From Mortierella alpina (taxonomy: Eukaryota > Mortierellomycota > Mortierellomycetes > Mortierellales > Mortierellaceae): 64,000 nt of DNA. The position numbers were made by a program, and so were the translations under genes. Positions 42,064 through 56,284 of this stretch are shown one piece after another. Location: contig JANATF010000001.1 in assembly GCA_029449245.1 (NCBI GenBank), forward strand, positions 62,001 through 126,000. Direction: 5' to 3'. Under the pieces are notes generated by a model that saw only the letters and a program-made list of their open reading frames with translations, had not been told where the DNA came from and searched no databases. The first letter of the stretch is position 1; each line of letters opens with the position of its first letter.

Positions 42064-44199
42064 TCAAGCCTGCTGGCGGTTATCAAAATCATCATTTCTT
42101 CGTGGCGTGTCTGGACCACTGGGAGGTGAGCAGGTGGAGGCTGACGATGCAGCTGCAGAAGACAAATCCAACATACTCGGCGTGGATGTGGATGTCGAGG
42201 ATGGCTCTGCTGCCAGCTTGGCCCTTCCTGCGTGCTCTCTATGGCTCTCAGTCCCAGCAGCGTCGCTAGGAGGAGGTGATGTATTTGAGAATGCCCTGAT
42301 CTTTGGGAGAACGCACCAGTCTTGTTCCAACGATTCTGGCAGGTTACTTTGCAGTTGTAGGACAGGGAGTGTGACATGGCCCAAAGGCACGCGGGGAAGG
42401 GGGCCTCCGGCAGGGAGGGCGGGAAGAAACACTGGGGTCACATCCTCGTGGGTGGGCTGAGCCTGAGGTGATGACGGCGCTGGGGTGGTGTATTGTGACG
42501 GCTGCACTTGTGTTGGCGATGAGTATGTGGGATCCCAGTGCGCAGGGTCGCCTTGTAGTTGCTGCTGCTGGTCCTGGGCGATGACAATGCCAGCATGAAG
42601 CCCGCGTTCATACATTCCCCATCGCTGCTGATATTCCGCCTGTCTCTGATGGCCATGTTGATCATAGCCGTGGTTTGTCTGATGGAACACGCTGGCGAAC
42701 CCTTCGGCAAAGCCCCAATCGTAAAATGCTTGGTGAAGACGCAGTGTGCAATCGATGACTTGTGGGGGGATACTCAGTGGGCGCGTGGGGTGATGGCCAT
42801 GCTGAAGGTGAGTCTCTGTGGGCGCTAACGACTGGGCATGGTGCATAAAGTGGTGGGGATTCGCGGAGCCAGGGTGTTGGTAATGACTTTGATATCCTCT
42901 CGTTTCCGAGGCGGGTGGTTCTTGGTAGGTTGCGTACATGTCATGGTCGTGAACGTTCCTGAAGTGACTACCATTGAACGCCTCGCCGGTGTAGTGGTGA
43001 TGAGACGCGTATTCATGAGCTTGCAAGAGATAGTCTCGTGGTGTTTGTTGACCGTCAGTGTAGCGGTAAGAGCTCGTAAAGTGGTCTGACGTGTGATCCT
43101 GCATGCTGCTTGCACGGTGCGGGTGGGAGTAATAAACCGTGTGATTCTGGATTAGGTCCAGGTTCTGGGCATACTGATATTGATGCTCGTGTTGGTACTG
43201 GTGATGGTACTGGCGTGGATATGGTTGTCGGGCATCCTGTGGAGGAGAGCATGACTCGGTCCTTGCTCTCTGGTATCTGTCGTGCTGCATATGCATCAGG
43301 GCATGAACTGCAGCCTCCTCTGATTGCTCTTCGCCCGAGTCTCGAGCGCCGTTAGGGCTGACGGGACGGACGACATGCTCTGCTCCATTGACGCGCCTTT
43401 GAACTTGACCGTGTCGTCGAACACGAATGTTTGGGCAGCCTTCGTTGCCAGAGTGAGGGACACTTGCTGAAGAGGGACTGCCAAGTCTCTGTGGGGCAGC
43501 ACTGGTCTCGCCGCGTTCGCCAATCGAGACTGAGGGGTCCACAATATACGGATGTGAGGCAACTGCTCGTTCTCTTTTTTTACGCTTGATTGGTGCTCTC
43601 GGTGTCACGGCTGCAGCTGAAGTGGATGCAATCAAAGTGGGTGCAGTCGAAGTGGATGCAGTCGAAGTGGATGGAGTCAAAGTGGCTTCAGTGGAGGTCG
43701 ATGGAGTGGATTGGATAGAGGTGGAGCTGGCCAATGTGGACGGAGTCAATGTTTTCGCTGCCAAAGGTCGCTTTCTATTTCTTGGGACAGTCGTGGGTGC
43801 AGTGGCGATGGACGCTGCCTTGGGTTGACGGAGACCACTCCTTCGGACTCGTTTGCTAGTGACATCGCCGCTAACCTGGGGATCGTTCACTGGCAACGTC
43901 CTTTGCTTTGAGCCTTCAGAAGCGCTCTCTTCCAGACCGCTGGCAGCGGTGTCCAGTCTGTGCTCATCGCCCATGTTGTCGTCTTCCATCATGGTGATGG
44001 GATTGATAGCCGGCAGGTAGTTGGTGCTTCGACGGCGTTTGCGCTGTGCAACAAGTTCAGTTTGCGCTCCTGTTTCTAGCCGCATGTGGCCTGAAGGGCC
44101 TTTGCCTTTGCCGGTCGCAGGGGTAGTTGGCGTCGGTGTTGGTGGAGTATGGGCCGCGTTTCCTGACGGGGAAGAGGAAGTTCCCGGGTGAGTACTCAT
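42064..44199 (-). CDS. Unrecognised 711-residue low-complexity protein
   Basis: A single uninterrupted frame from ATG 44199 to TGA 42064. The N-terminal 210 residues are Ser/Thr/Pro-rich, with basic clusters that look like nuclear signals (QRKRRRS, SKRVRRS, APIKRKKRE) and a run of TLTPSTST-type repeats. The middle is His/Tyr/Gln-rich (QYHHQYQHEHQYQYAQ). A short conserved-looking helix is EEAAVHALMHMQHDRYQRAR. Another less biased segment is IDCTLRLHQAFYDWGFAEGF, ASVFHQ. The composition suggests a nuclear regulator, but I recognise no family and assign no function. A TATA-like box lies 578 bp upstream and the leader is GA-rich on the plus strand. Confidence 0.7.
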   Translation of the reverse strand: MSTHPGTSSSPSGNAAHTPPTPTPTTPATGKGKGPSGHMRLETGAQTELVAQRKRRRSTNYLPAINPITMMEDDNMGDEHRLDTAASGLEESASEGSKQRTLPVNDPQVSGDVTSKRVRRSGLRQPKAASIATAPTTVPRNRKRPLAAKTLTPSTLASSTSIQSTPSTSTEATLTPSTSTASTSTAPTLIASTSAAAVTPRAPIKRKKRERAVASHPYIVDPSVSIGERGETSAAPQRLGSPSSASVPHSGNEGCPNIRVRRHGQVQRRVNGAEHVVRPVSPNGARDSGEEQSEEAAVHALMHMQHDRYQRARTESCSPPQDARQPYPRQYHHQYQHEHQYQYAQNLDLIQNHTVYYSHPHRASSMQDHTSDHFTSSYRYTDGQQTPRDYLLQAHEYASHHHYTGEAFNGSHFRNVHDHDMYATYQEPPASETRGYQSHYQHPGSANPHHFMHHAQSLAPTETHLQHGHHPTRPLSIPPQVIDCTLRLHQAFYDWGFAEGFASVFHQTNHGYDQHGHQRQAEYQQRWGMYERGLHAGIVIAQDQQQQLQGDPAHWDPTYSSPTQVQPSQYTTPAPSSPQAQPTHEDVTPVFLPALPAGGPLPRVPLGHVTLPVLQLQSNLPESLEQDWCVLPKIRAFSNTSPPPSDAAGTESHREHAGRAKLAAEPSSTSTSTPSMLDLSSAAASSASTCSPPSGPDTPRRNDDFDNRQQA

Positions 44200-45281
44200 G
44201 GTATGCTTGAAAGAGCGTTGTCAGTGAGGAAGGAGTGGGATGGGCCGATGGATGAAGGCGGAAGAAAGAGAGAGAGCCAGCGAGACGTCCTAGACGAGGT
44301 GGAGGGGCTAGAGTAGTGCGGACAAGAAAGGAGCAGGATGCTGCAGATGCTGTTCAAAGAAGCGTGGGTCGGTAGCGTGGAAAAAAGAACGAGGCTCTGG
44401 AACAACGGGGAGGAGCAGGGAGCGAGTAAGCACGGTTGCAAAACGCTAGGGTCCCAAACGCGACGGAGCAGAAAGGTGCGAAAAGAGTGCGCGCTGAGAA
44501 GGGGAGTCCAGGCAGAGAGGTCCGAAAGGGTAGAAGAGAGAGAGAGAGAGAGAGTGAAGGGTGAGGATGAGGATGAGAGAGAGCGAGAGACGAATGAGAG
44601 AAGGCAGGAGATAGCAAAGAAGAGTGTGCAAAGACGAGAGTGCAGAGAAGAGAGACAGAGAGAGAGAGAGAAACAGAGAGAGAAGGACCGAGGCTACGAT
44701 GCACAGAGAGGATAGAAAAGAGAAAGAGAATGAGGCTGAGGAAGGAACGAGGGACGGAGAGAATGCGAGGGTCGGTCTTTTATAGTTGGAGAGGCACATG
44801 GGGGCTGCTGTGGTGTTGGTGGCGTCTTTTACACTGATGCCCTGTCTTTGTGCTCGTCGTTGTGCCCGTCGTTGTCGCGACGACAAACAGCTCGACGCCT
44901 AAAAGAGCGCGCGTAGACCGCGGGTCGCACTGTGGTTAGGGGCGAGACGTGTTTGTCCGACTGGCTGTCGCCTAGAAGACCATGCCATGACCAGCAGCCA
45001 TCCATCGTGTCTGAGTGTCTGATCCCATTCTTTGCGTGGAATCCGTGGATGGCTGCTGGACACTGCATTGCTAATATGCTGAGGATGTTCTGTGGTTGAG
45101 ACAGGCTTGCGTGGTCGCGCGAGGCAGGTGGGGATTGCGCATTGTGGATTGCTGTCACTGGCCATCCCTTGCTGTGTGGTGTAGCGTCTACGTTGACCCC
45201 ATATATGCCACATGTATGCGCAGGTACATGTGTACGATAAAAAATCCTTTGTATATATGGTAAGATCTACAAAAGCATATT
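44200..45281. other. Intergenic region with purine/pyrimidine leader
   Basis: 44340-44760 is strongly G+A-rich on the plus strand, with (GA)n runs at 44540-44555 and 44650-44690, and is most simply the CT-rich leader of the minus-strand gene. The remaining 500 bp hold no supported gene. Confidence 0.5.
44777..44784 (-). promoter_or_regulatory. TATA box upstream of the 711-residue protein gene
   Basis: This reads TATAAAAG on the minus strand. Between it and the start codon at 44199 the coding strand is a long CT-rich leader. Confidence 0.45.
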
Positions 45282-47061
45282 TTAAAGCTCGTGGTTCTCC
45301 TCGGTCGAGGCCGCAACATAGACTCCTTGGTTGTTCTTGTCGCCCTGGCGCTGAGGGTCCAACGACCGCCAAAGGATGGCAAGACCGCCGAGAAAGTTGA
45401 GGAGGGCGCAGATCTGGAAAATCTCGCCAACAGGCATGTCATTCACGCGAAGAAGGATGGCACACACTGCAAAGTTCATGGGCACTCGCAGGAAAGCCAT
45501 CACGCCGGTCCTATTCTGCTCAGGGATCGTCTGGGCCCTCAATGTGCCCATAGAGGGGAAATAAAGGCCTGTCGTGAACTCAAAGAGGAGGAAGGACAGG
45601 ACCGTGTAGGTGCTGCTGAACTTGCTCAGCGTGATGAAACAGAAGGATGCACCCGACACGAAGAGAGCCATCGACAGCAGCTTCTCCGTTGCGAGGCCCT
45701 TGCTGGACAGAATCTTGAAGACAATGGATCCCAACATTGTGCAGAGCATCATGGCTGAAAAGAGGTAGCCCAGTGGGAACAGCCCCTTTCCTCCCGAGCC
45801 CGCCGAGTTCTTTACCGACATCTCCAGGGCGGGTGTGTACAGCAGCACAAAGGTGTACATGCAGCATTCAAAGACTGTCTGAGCCAGGCCAAGCGAGAGA
45901 ATGTTCCCGTCTATTAGCGGCGGCGAGGAAAAAGGGGTGTGAGAACAGTTTCTATTGGCCAAAGTCACTCCAACACAAAGTTTACTGGCTCTGCGTTTAC
46001 CGTTCTTGAGAACAATCAATCCCTCCAGCATGCTCTTGAGGACCGATCCGCTGGCATTGGTCTTGCTATCGCCAAAGTTTTCTTCCCAAGAGCTCGATAT
46101 CAAGAGCCCAGCAAAGACTAGTGTTCCGGCGCTGACGACGAATGGTGCAGCCAATGATCCAGACGTCTGCACAGACACATTGGCTACAACACCAGCCAGG
46201 ATGGCTACAAGTCCGTTCAAGAAGATTGCAGTGCTGAAGGTGGCTCCAATCAATGCGGGGGCGAATCCTAGTGTACAGTAAGAAATGAAGAAACCAGAGT
46301 CAGAGTATTCTTCTAGCCCGTTCAGTCATCCGTTGTCCATCCTTGGCTATTAGACTGCCGTTGCACTTGATCTATAAAATGCCTTGTGAAATCTAACGAA
46401 TAGCCCGTACCTTTGCGCTGGTGCTGAGAGATGTACCAGGCTTCAAAGACACAGTAGAGAAGAGCAGTGCTCAAACCACTGAGCAAATGGCTGACGATCA
46501 AGTAGTGGTAGTTGTTCGACAGACGGATCAAGCTCGCTACTGACGAAGTAGCGCAAAAGAGCAGTGCCATGCGCTTTCGACCCCTACAGGTTGCAGCATA
46601 AACGGGCGCGAGTAGCAGAAGGGTTCAGGTGCCGCGACGATGGTATGCCATGTCATGCTCTGCTATTCATCGCTAGGTCAAGCATTTCACCCACTGCTGC
46701 TTACCAGACGTCAGCCGTGTTGGCAACCACGGTGCCAAAGACAGCACTGCTCACAAAGCCTACGATGAACAAGACTGCGATATCGTACATGCTGAAGCTG
46801 TAGCTCTCGTAAAGAGTGTAGAGATATGGGCCTTGAAGCCAATCACTCACTACAAGAGACAAGAACAAGACAGCGCGTTAGAAGGCTTGAAGACAAGACG
46901 GGACGGACTTGGGAGGCTAGATGATGTTGATGAGCTTCCGCATGTCGACGAATCAAAATCAGCAGGAGGTCAGGGTTTGTCAACGTACTCATCACGGTGA
47001 GGTAGACGGCCAGGTAGTTGTTCCTAAATTTGGAGAACGAGTCCGAAGCTGTGGACAGCAT
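45282..47061 (-). CDS. MFSD5-like major facilitator transporter (molybdate-anion transporter family)
   Basis: Minus-strand exons 46989-47061, 46705-46849, 46411-46583, 46001-46267 and 45282-45910 give 428 residues in phase. Typical MFSD5 features are the N-terminal FRNNYLAVYLTVMSDWLQGP followed by YLYTLYESYSFS, the first-loop motif GTVVANTADVWGRKRMAL, EAWYISQHQRKG in the second half of the N-domain, and a C-domain with QTVFECCMYTFVLLYTPALE and GLYFPSMGTLRAQTIPEQNR. About twelve hydrophobic helices are present. The family was linked to high-affinity molybdate uptake (algal MoT2, human MFSD5); substrate specificity in this fungus is inferred. It shares a 331-bp divergent promoter with the kinase gene. 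Confidence 0.9.
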
Positions 47062-47392
47062 GATGGCGATGTTGTGGACTGTAGGGCGGAAGGGGATGGA
47101 TGGGAGACAGAAGAGAGAAGGGCAAGGCTGAGGATGATGGACAGAGCTAAAGAAAGAAAAAGGAAAGTCAGACCCAAGCCAAGGGCGGGGAAGTGAGACC
47201 CGTGCAATAGGGTTGCGCCTGCAAATAGCGTGCGATGTTGCCAGGGCCATCCAACGCTTTTTTTTTTAACTCTCTCACAAGTTTTCTCTCTCTCTTGACT
47301 CTCTTGACTCTCTTCACTCTCGCTCCCTCCCACTCTCCTCATTTGCACACCTCCTCTCTCTGGCAGGCCCCTCCTCCCTCCCTCCACTCATC
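47062..47392. promoter_or_regulatory. 331-bp divergent promoter (transporter and kinase)
   Basis: A pyrimidine-rich leader on the kinase side (CTCTTGACTCTCTTGACTCT near 47288-47310). No clear TATA box was found. Confidence 0.45.
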
Positions 47393-49705
<2,313 letters not shown>

Positions 49706-50714
49706 CGACGAGAGCGCGTTCTCGTTTTTGTTCTTTGTTTTCCTTTTTTTTTTAAAAAAAATTGTGGGGGAGTCATGAACTGGGTAGCACCATGGTTATG
49801 GTTACTGTTGAAATATGATGGACGACAGATAAGAATAGCATCTTTATGCTGTGCGAGATATGCTGTGCGACAATGTTGCGATTTTGGTATGTAAGGTACA
49901 CTTCACGACTTGACGAGGCATCCAGTGCCACAGTGCAAGTGTGTTGCAAGGTGGTGTGCGGTATTGAGCACATGCATCGATGCGATCAACCGCGAAACAG
50001 TGCGAAACGGGAGAAGAGGGATCCGAGAGGGGGGCAGATGCGCAGATGCGCGCACCGAGGCGCCTGCGGGTGGGTGGGTGGAGAGCAAGTAGTCCAATCA
50101 GCCCGCGCGTGGCACGAAGCAAAGCAAACAGCAGCAAACAGCAGCAAACAGCAGCAAACAGCAGCAAAGCGTCTTTTTTTGACTCCACAAACAGGTCGAC
50201 AGTTCCTCCAGTCTCTGGTCTGCCTCTCTTCCCTTGTTGTTTTTCCCCTTTGGCTCTCGACCTTTTTTTTTTTTTTTCCCTCTTTGTTTCTTTGTTTCTT
50301 TCTGCTCTCACGCACCCTCAGGTTTCTCTTTCCCTCTTTCCCTCTTTCCCTGTCTCTCTCTCTCTCTCTCTCTTCCCCTCTCACTCTCTCACTCTCTCAC
50401 TCTCGTTTTCTCTTTGTCTCTCTTTCTCCTCTCCCTCTCTCTCGTTCTTTTTTCTCCCCCGCTCTCGCTCGCTTGGGGCCTTCCCCAATTCCTCCAACTC
50501 CCCTGCCATCCCGCCCTTGCACGGTGCCACCAATTCCTCATCATCTGTGCACCCAGGCTTCTTGCTTCTCCTCTTCCCTCCTCCTATCTGTGCATCCATC
50601 AACACGTCGCAAAACCGCTTCCTTCGTCATTCCATCCGAACCAGGGCAGGCACCTGAAGGATACCTCTCTTCAGACTCTACTAAAGAACATACCACCCTT
50701 TCGCCTCTTTCGCA
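49706..50714. other. 1-kb intergenic region with pyrimidine-rich leader of RasGEF
   Basis: It holds the kinase 3' end, a short array of ACAGCAGCAA decamers at about 50125-50168, and from 50220 a strong CT-rich leader with (CT)n and (CTCTCA)n runs. There is no supported gene; the long ORFs are Ser/Leu-rich bias products. Confidence 0.5.
50125..50168. repeat. Four tandem ACAGCAGCAA decamers
   Basis: Four consecutive near-perfect 10-bp units in the intergenic region upstream of the RasGEF. Confidence 0.8.
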
Positions 50715-53700
50715 ATGGTTTCAGAATCCCTCGACATCCAGGTCCTCGTCAGGGCCATGTACGACTACGAATCCGAGGACCCGACCAATCTGGTCTTCAA
50801 GAAGGACGATGTCATTCAAGTCCTCGCCCAACTGGAATCCGGCTGGTGGGCCGGTCACTGCGAGGGTCGCCAGGGCTGGTTCCCCTCGAACTATGTCCAG
50901 GTCATAGGCGAAGACGAGCTTGACAGCCAGGACGAGGACCTCGATGTAAGCTTTTTTTTTTTTTTTTTTTTGTATCCCCAACTCCGCTTTCAAATGTCAC
51001 CATTCATCTGGGTGGTCATTCGGGATGTTCAGTCCTTTTGAACAAGAGAAGAAACAAGGAACTCTTGCATCTGTGTAATTCGGACCAAGGAAACAAAGAA
51101 AAAAAAAGTGCCTTCCCTCCCTAGAAGCTTCTCTTGCGTATACTCCTTCACCCTCGAGAAGGTCCCCTCTCTTCACCTTCTAGCCTATCCATCCACATCT
51201 CTGGGGTCGTTGAATGTTGTGCCAGAAGGCAACGCTGTGGGTTGTCGCTTTGCCGTGATGGGGATATCTTACTTTCGCTATGTACTTTTTTGTGCCTTTT
51301 GCGTATTGTTGTTTGCTTCTGCTCTCGCACTGCTCAGAAGGGGAGAGTTTGGTGGTGCATAGAGCAGGTTGTTGTTGTGGTTTATATGAATGCAAGGCCC
51401 TTTGGGAGAGACACGGATGCAATAGAAACGTGCATCTGAGCCAACGTACCCCCCATGATGTATGGAGCGTGAGTGAATTGCGACTGGATCTGACCCAACG
51501 TAAAATAGAAAACTTACGCAAAAGTGTAGTGCAAGGAACCAAGAGAGGCGAAGGAGAGGGAGAGGGGACGGAGAGTCTCAATCTCGTCGAGCATTTGGCA
51601 GTTGTGTTATGATTATACTGACTGTAACCCTTTCCTTTTGCCTTGTCTATACTCGAAATCTCTCACGCCAACGCGCGTGTTTCTCGGCTTACCTTTGCTA
51701 CCATTGTCATGTTGCAATCTTTGGCGAATGCTGGGTCGACTACCAACAGAGCGCTGACGATCTCTGGCTACCGCAGACCACGCCAGATGGCCAGGTCTTT
51801 TACTACAATCAGCGAACACAGGAGTCCAGTTGGACCATACCCGAGCCAGAAGATCGCGCCAGCATAAGTGCAACGGACACAGCAAGCCAGGACGCTGGAG
51901 GCAAGTTTGCTTTGTGTGCTGCTGTGGCTAAATGATCATGTTCTTAATGTGTTCATGGATTTCCGCCCTACGTTCGATGTCCACCGGAAGCACGGATAGG
52001 GTCGCCTCTCCCACATTTAGCTTATTGGCTATAATATGGAATCGGTGATTCTTTCGATGTCCGAACGGGGCAGAAGGCTCTTGTTGATACCTTATGCCTT
52101 GTTTGTCTATCCAGAAAGCACAGGGAGAGAGTTGGGGGGAGCGATCTGAGCCCTGGCATTCACAGACTCTACCATTGACAGTGTGTGGATACGGCAGCCA
52201 TGCATATTCTACTCTACTGACTCGTTGCCTTGTCTATTTGCGACCCATAATGGTCTTAGGCCGGACAGGGTGGTCGGTGCGCGAATCAACGTCGAACGGA
52301 AACGGATGGTATAATTCAGAAGCTGAGGATGATGACCAGGACCAGGACCAGGACCAGGACGATCAAGGTCAGGACCAAGATGTGGATCAAGCAGCGCAAT
52401 CCCAGGCCGAGGAAACCGGTCGTGTGTCGCGTGCTTCCAGCACCCATTCATCTGTCAACAAGGTACTCATTCGATCCATGTCCACCAATGTGACTACACT
52501 TTCCTCGATGACCTTCTGCCCTGACTGCATTGGTGTGGTCAGCAAGATTGGTCTTGCCAACGTTTCCGCACTTGAACGTAGCACCAGCAGCAACAGGCTG
52601 ACACGACCTGAGCTGAGAGTGGGCAGCCGCGTGTTGGTACCTTTCTTTTGGGATCGTACACGGCGGACCTCTGATTGGTTGTTCAGGGATCACGATTATC
52701 GCATCCAATGAGAGTGCTGAATTCTATTCTCTTTTTGACATTAATTTCCTCAACTCTGTTCTTTGCTTTTAGACTTTGGGTGGAGCAGGAGGAGACTCCG
52801 CCAGCACCACCGGGTCGTCTACAGATCCAGCCCAGACCCTGGCCTCTGTGCGCAAACCATCGGGACTCGCCCCTGGTGTGCCACAGGAGTCAGTGGAGGG
52901 TCTGCCACCATTGCCTCAGCTGCCCAACCCCTTCGATCCCGAGCCCACCTGGGAATCTCTCTCAGAGCACACTGCAGCCGCTGTCGAGAATTTGCTTCAG
53001 TCAACCGAGAAGGGATACAAGCCATACTACCTCATCCAGTCCTCCATCGTCGTCGAAGCGATTCGCGTCATGCTTTATGCCTCCGGTACCGTCGACAAGG
53101 ACGCGCTCATTATGCGTCAGCACCGTGGTCTCAAAATGCACCATCGCCAAATCATGGCTGCACTGTCCAAGCTCGTGCTGTCCGCCAAAATGGCTTCTGG
53201 CGTTTGGCCTGCGTCTGACGCAGTCGCAAAGCTTCAGGCGGATGCAAAGGAGGTTCTGACTGCCTCTCAGAACTATGTCAACACTGCCGTTTCTGTCGAG
53301 ATGACCGTCCATCAAGTCGATGCAAGATTGGTGACAGATATCAAGAGTCCTCTCAGGGCCAAGGCAGCAGCTCGCTCCCTGGACAGGGCCCTATCTAATG
53401 CCTCGCTCAAGGGCGACAACAACTCGGGCGACCGCAAGGTGTTTGGCTCTCAGATGAATACCCAGAGCATTCTGAGCCAGCTCGATTACTACTCCAAGAG
53501 TGCAACCAAGGCCGTTAATGTACTGACGATGCAGATTGAAAAGGTGATCGATAGTCCTTCGCCCGCGGTTCGCAACCACAATCATCACGGAGGCGTAGCA
53601 TCCAATCCTGTCATGAACTCTGCTCAATCGGCTCAGTTGGTGGCTCAAGCCAGACAGACAATTTCGCAGATCGGATCCCTGCTCACCCTTGTCACGGACT

Positions 53701-55978
53701 TTTACACGAGCACTCACCAGGAGCCATCCAGCATTCCCGAAAAGTACTTTGCTGATGTCAGGACAGCTAAGCAGGCTTTGCATGGAAGTACGGCGTCGTT
53801 GGTGATGGCTATTCAGTCCGCCACTGACCTTCTGGCAGTTTCGCAGACGTTGGATCTTGCACTCAACACGACTCTGGCCACCGAAAGGGCCGCCCAAAGT
53901 GTGGTCCAGGCGGCTCGGACCCTGATTCAGGAGAAGGACATGTCAGATGCAGCGGGACCTGCGGCGAGAGGGCAGCACGACCCATACGGGCGTAAGCAAT
54001 CACTGGCGCCGTCATTGGATCGCACGACGGAGGAGATTATGTATAATCACGACAATGACTCGGATATCGAACCGGATCTGACCCCGCGATCTACCGCCAA
54101 CCTTCAAAATGCTGTTGCTGCCCAACACCGTAATCGGTCTGATTCTCAGCCCTCGATCTTTTCGGCCCATTCCAACAACTCTGGCCCGTACACACCCGGC
54201 AATGAATTCGCAGTACGAGGTGCGCAAGCTGGATTCCCCTTCCCGACATCGCCGTCAGAAGCGACGTTTTCAGGTGTTGCCAACAGCAGTGCGCCAGGAC
54301 GGTACGACCTTCGAGGCGACAAACTCAAGAAGATCTTGGGCGATGATGCTCCAGGACGCGCTTCTGCCCAGTACTGGTTCCTCAATTACGATTACCAACA
54401 GAGCGATCTCATCCTGAACGTAGAAGGACAAGTCAAAGGAGGAACCTTGCCAGCGTTGATTGAGCGTCTCACCCTCCATGATGGACTGGATTCCAACTTT
54501 ATTGCCACCTTCCTTCTCACCTACCGATCCTTCACTACAACGAGGGATCTCTTTACACAGCTCTTCCACCGATTCACCATTCAACCCCCTATGGGGTTGG
54601 ACGTCGAAGAACTTGAAATGTGGACTGAGAAGAAGCTGACACCGATTAGACTCCGTGTTTTCAACATCATCAAGTCCTGGCTGGAGACGTATTACCTTGA
54701 GGATGAGACGGATGATCGGGAAGCCCTGGCCATGATCAAGGACTTTTCGGGATCGACAGCTATGAAGGACACCATGAGCTTTGCGGCAGTTCAGCTGATC
54801 AAGTTGGTCGAGAAGCGCGAGGTTTCGGACGGGTCGCTTCGCAAGATGGTCCTCAACCTGACGACACAGGCGCCCCAGCCCATTGTACCTCGCAATCTCA
54901 AGAAGATTAAGTTCCTGGAACTGGATCCGCTAGAGTTTGCGCGCCAGTTGACGATCATGGAGGCCACAGTCTACAACAAGATTCGGCCTGTGGAATGTTT
55001 AGCAAAGGCTTGGATGAGCGAGGACGCCGAGATGGCAGCCAAGGCAGTCAACATCAAGAAGATGATTGAAACCAGCAACTTGTATGCCAACTGGATCAAC
55101 GAGCTGGTGTTGAGTGAGAAGGAGTTGAAGAAGCGTGTGCTTGTGATCCGGCACTTGGTCATGATTGCTGAGGTGAGATTCACACTTGGCGGGAATGAAG
55201 GATGGTAGCAGAAGGAATCAAGCGTGCTGACAAACATCTCTCTTTATGAATAACTATAGAAACTCAAACATCTGAACAACTTCAGTATGCTGTCAGCAAC
55301 CATGGCAGCCTTGTCTCAGTCTCCAATCCATCGACTGAAGAGAACTTGGGAGCAGGTCCCCACAAGGACCATGACTGCGTTCATGGATCTTCAGGCGCTG
55401 ATGGGTGTAGCCAAGAACTGGGCCGAGTACCGCGAGGAGCTGCATTCTGTAAACCCGCCCTGTGTTCCCTTTGTGGGAATGTACCTGACAGATCTGGTCA
55501 TGATCCAGGACGGCAACGGAGATTTTTTGAAAAAGTCGAGTCATCTCATCAACTTTTACAAGCGCGTCAAGACGGCCGAGGTCATCAGGGAGATTCAGCA
55601 ATATCAGTCTGTTCCGTATTGTCTGACTGCTGTGCCAGAGATCCAAGCCTTTATTCGACGCGGTTTGGACTGCACAAAGTCCGTTGCAGACCTCTACGAG
55701 ATGAGTTTGATGCTGGAGCCTCGGTAAGAGAACCACACGCACTCTTTGCATTTACCTTGACTCTTCCACTCTGCCTTCGAACTTCAACCTTTTGCCTTTT
55801 GTATTTGGCGTGCATAATCTCTTGCGTCCCCACAACTCCCTCGCGTCTTTCACTATTTGTCCTCTCTTCTCTATTGGAACCGCCTTGCTCTGATCGATAT
55901 ACGTTATCGTCACATCTTTTCAGTGAGCGCAGAGATGCAGTGATTGCACGGCTCTTGTCTGAATCGGCCGTGGTTTAG
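50715..55978 (+). CDS. SH3-WW-RasGEF, Cdc25-type Ras guanine-nucleotide exchange factor
   Basis: Proposed exons 50715-50945, 51750-51900, 52260-52462, 52773-55172, 55260-55723 and 55924-55978 give 1167 residues. Order: SH3 domain (residues about 10-66, VRAMYDYESEDPTNLVFKKD, ESGWWAGHCEGRQGWFPSNY); WW domain (about 80-112, LWLPQTTPDGQVFYYNQRTQ, ESSWTIPEP); an Asp/Gln-rich acidic linker; helical regions; RasGEF N-terminal domain from about residue 705 (GGTLPALIERLTLHDGLDSN, FIATFLLTYRSFTT); and the catalytic CDC25 domain from about 914 (DPLEFARQLTIMEATVYNKI, NNFSMLSATMAALSQSPIHR, PPCVPFVGMYLTDLVMI, SLMLEPR). It activates Ras, upstream of cAMP or MAPK signalling. Intron 2 has a GC donor (GGAG|GCAAGT). 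A second in-phase last exon lies at 56218-56284. Confidence 0.92.
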
Positions 55979-56217
55979 GAAGATCTGACTACACTTGTTT
56001 ATACCCTGAGTGAATACGACTTTTGCAGAACGACCTGAAAACGGATGCCAACTGGCCGTTATCATGGTGCGGGTTTTAACTCCTCACTAGGTCACTCCAT
56101 CTGTCTGACCCGTCCACCTTATACCCACCCACCTTTTTAAAACATCATGCTTGATATCTTTTTCAACTGCCTTGCCTTCATATGAGTCTTGTCCTGACCG
56201 TTTCCCTTCTCTTTTAG

Positions 56218-56284
56218 CGACAAGGTGACCTCTCCCAACACAGTCGAGCACATCAACCAGGTCTTCCATGCCACGGGTCTGTAA
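56218..56284 (+). other. Alternative last coding exon of the RasGEF
   Basis: The acceptor CTCTTTTAG is followed by C, 21 codons (starting D-K-V-T-S-P-N-T-V-E) and TAA. It is in the same phase as the exon at 55924-55978 relative to the donor after 55723, so either could end the protein. Confidence 0.5.

Noticed and set aside
44338-44715. Glu/Arg-rich plus-strand frame in the GA-rich leader
   Set aside because: A product of GA repeats; the region is better explained as the CT-rich leader of the minus-strand gene.
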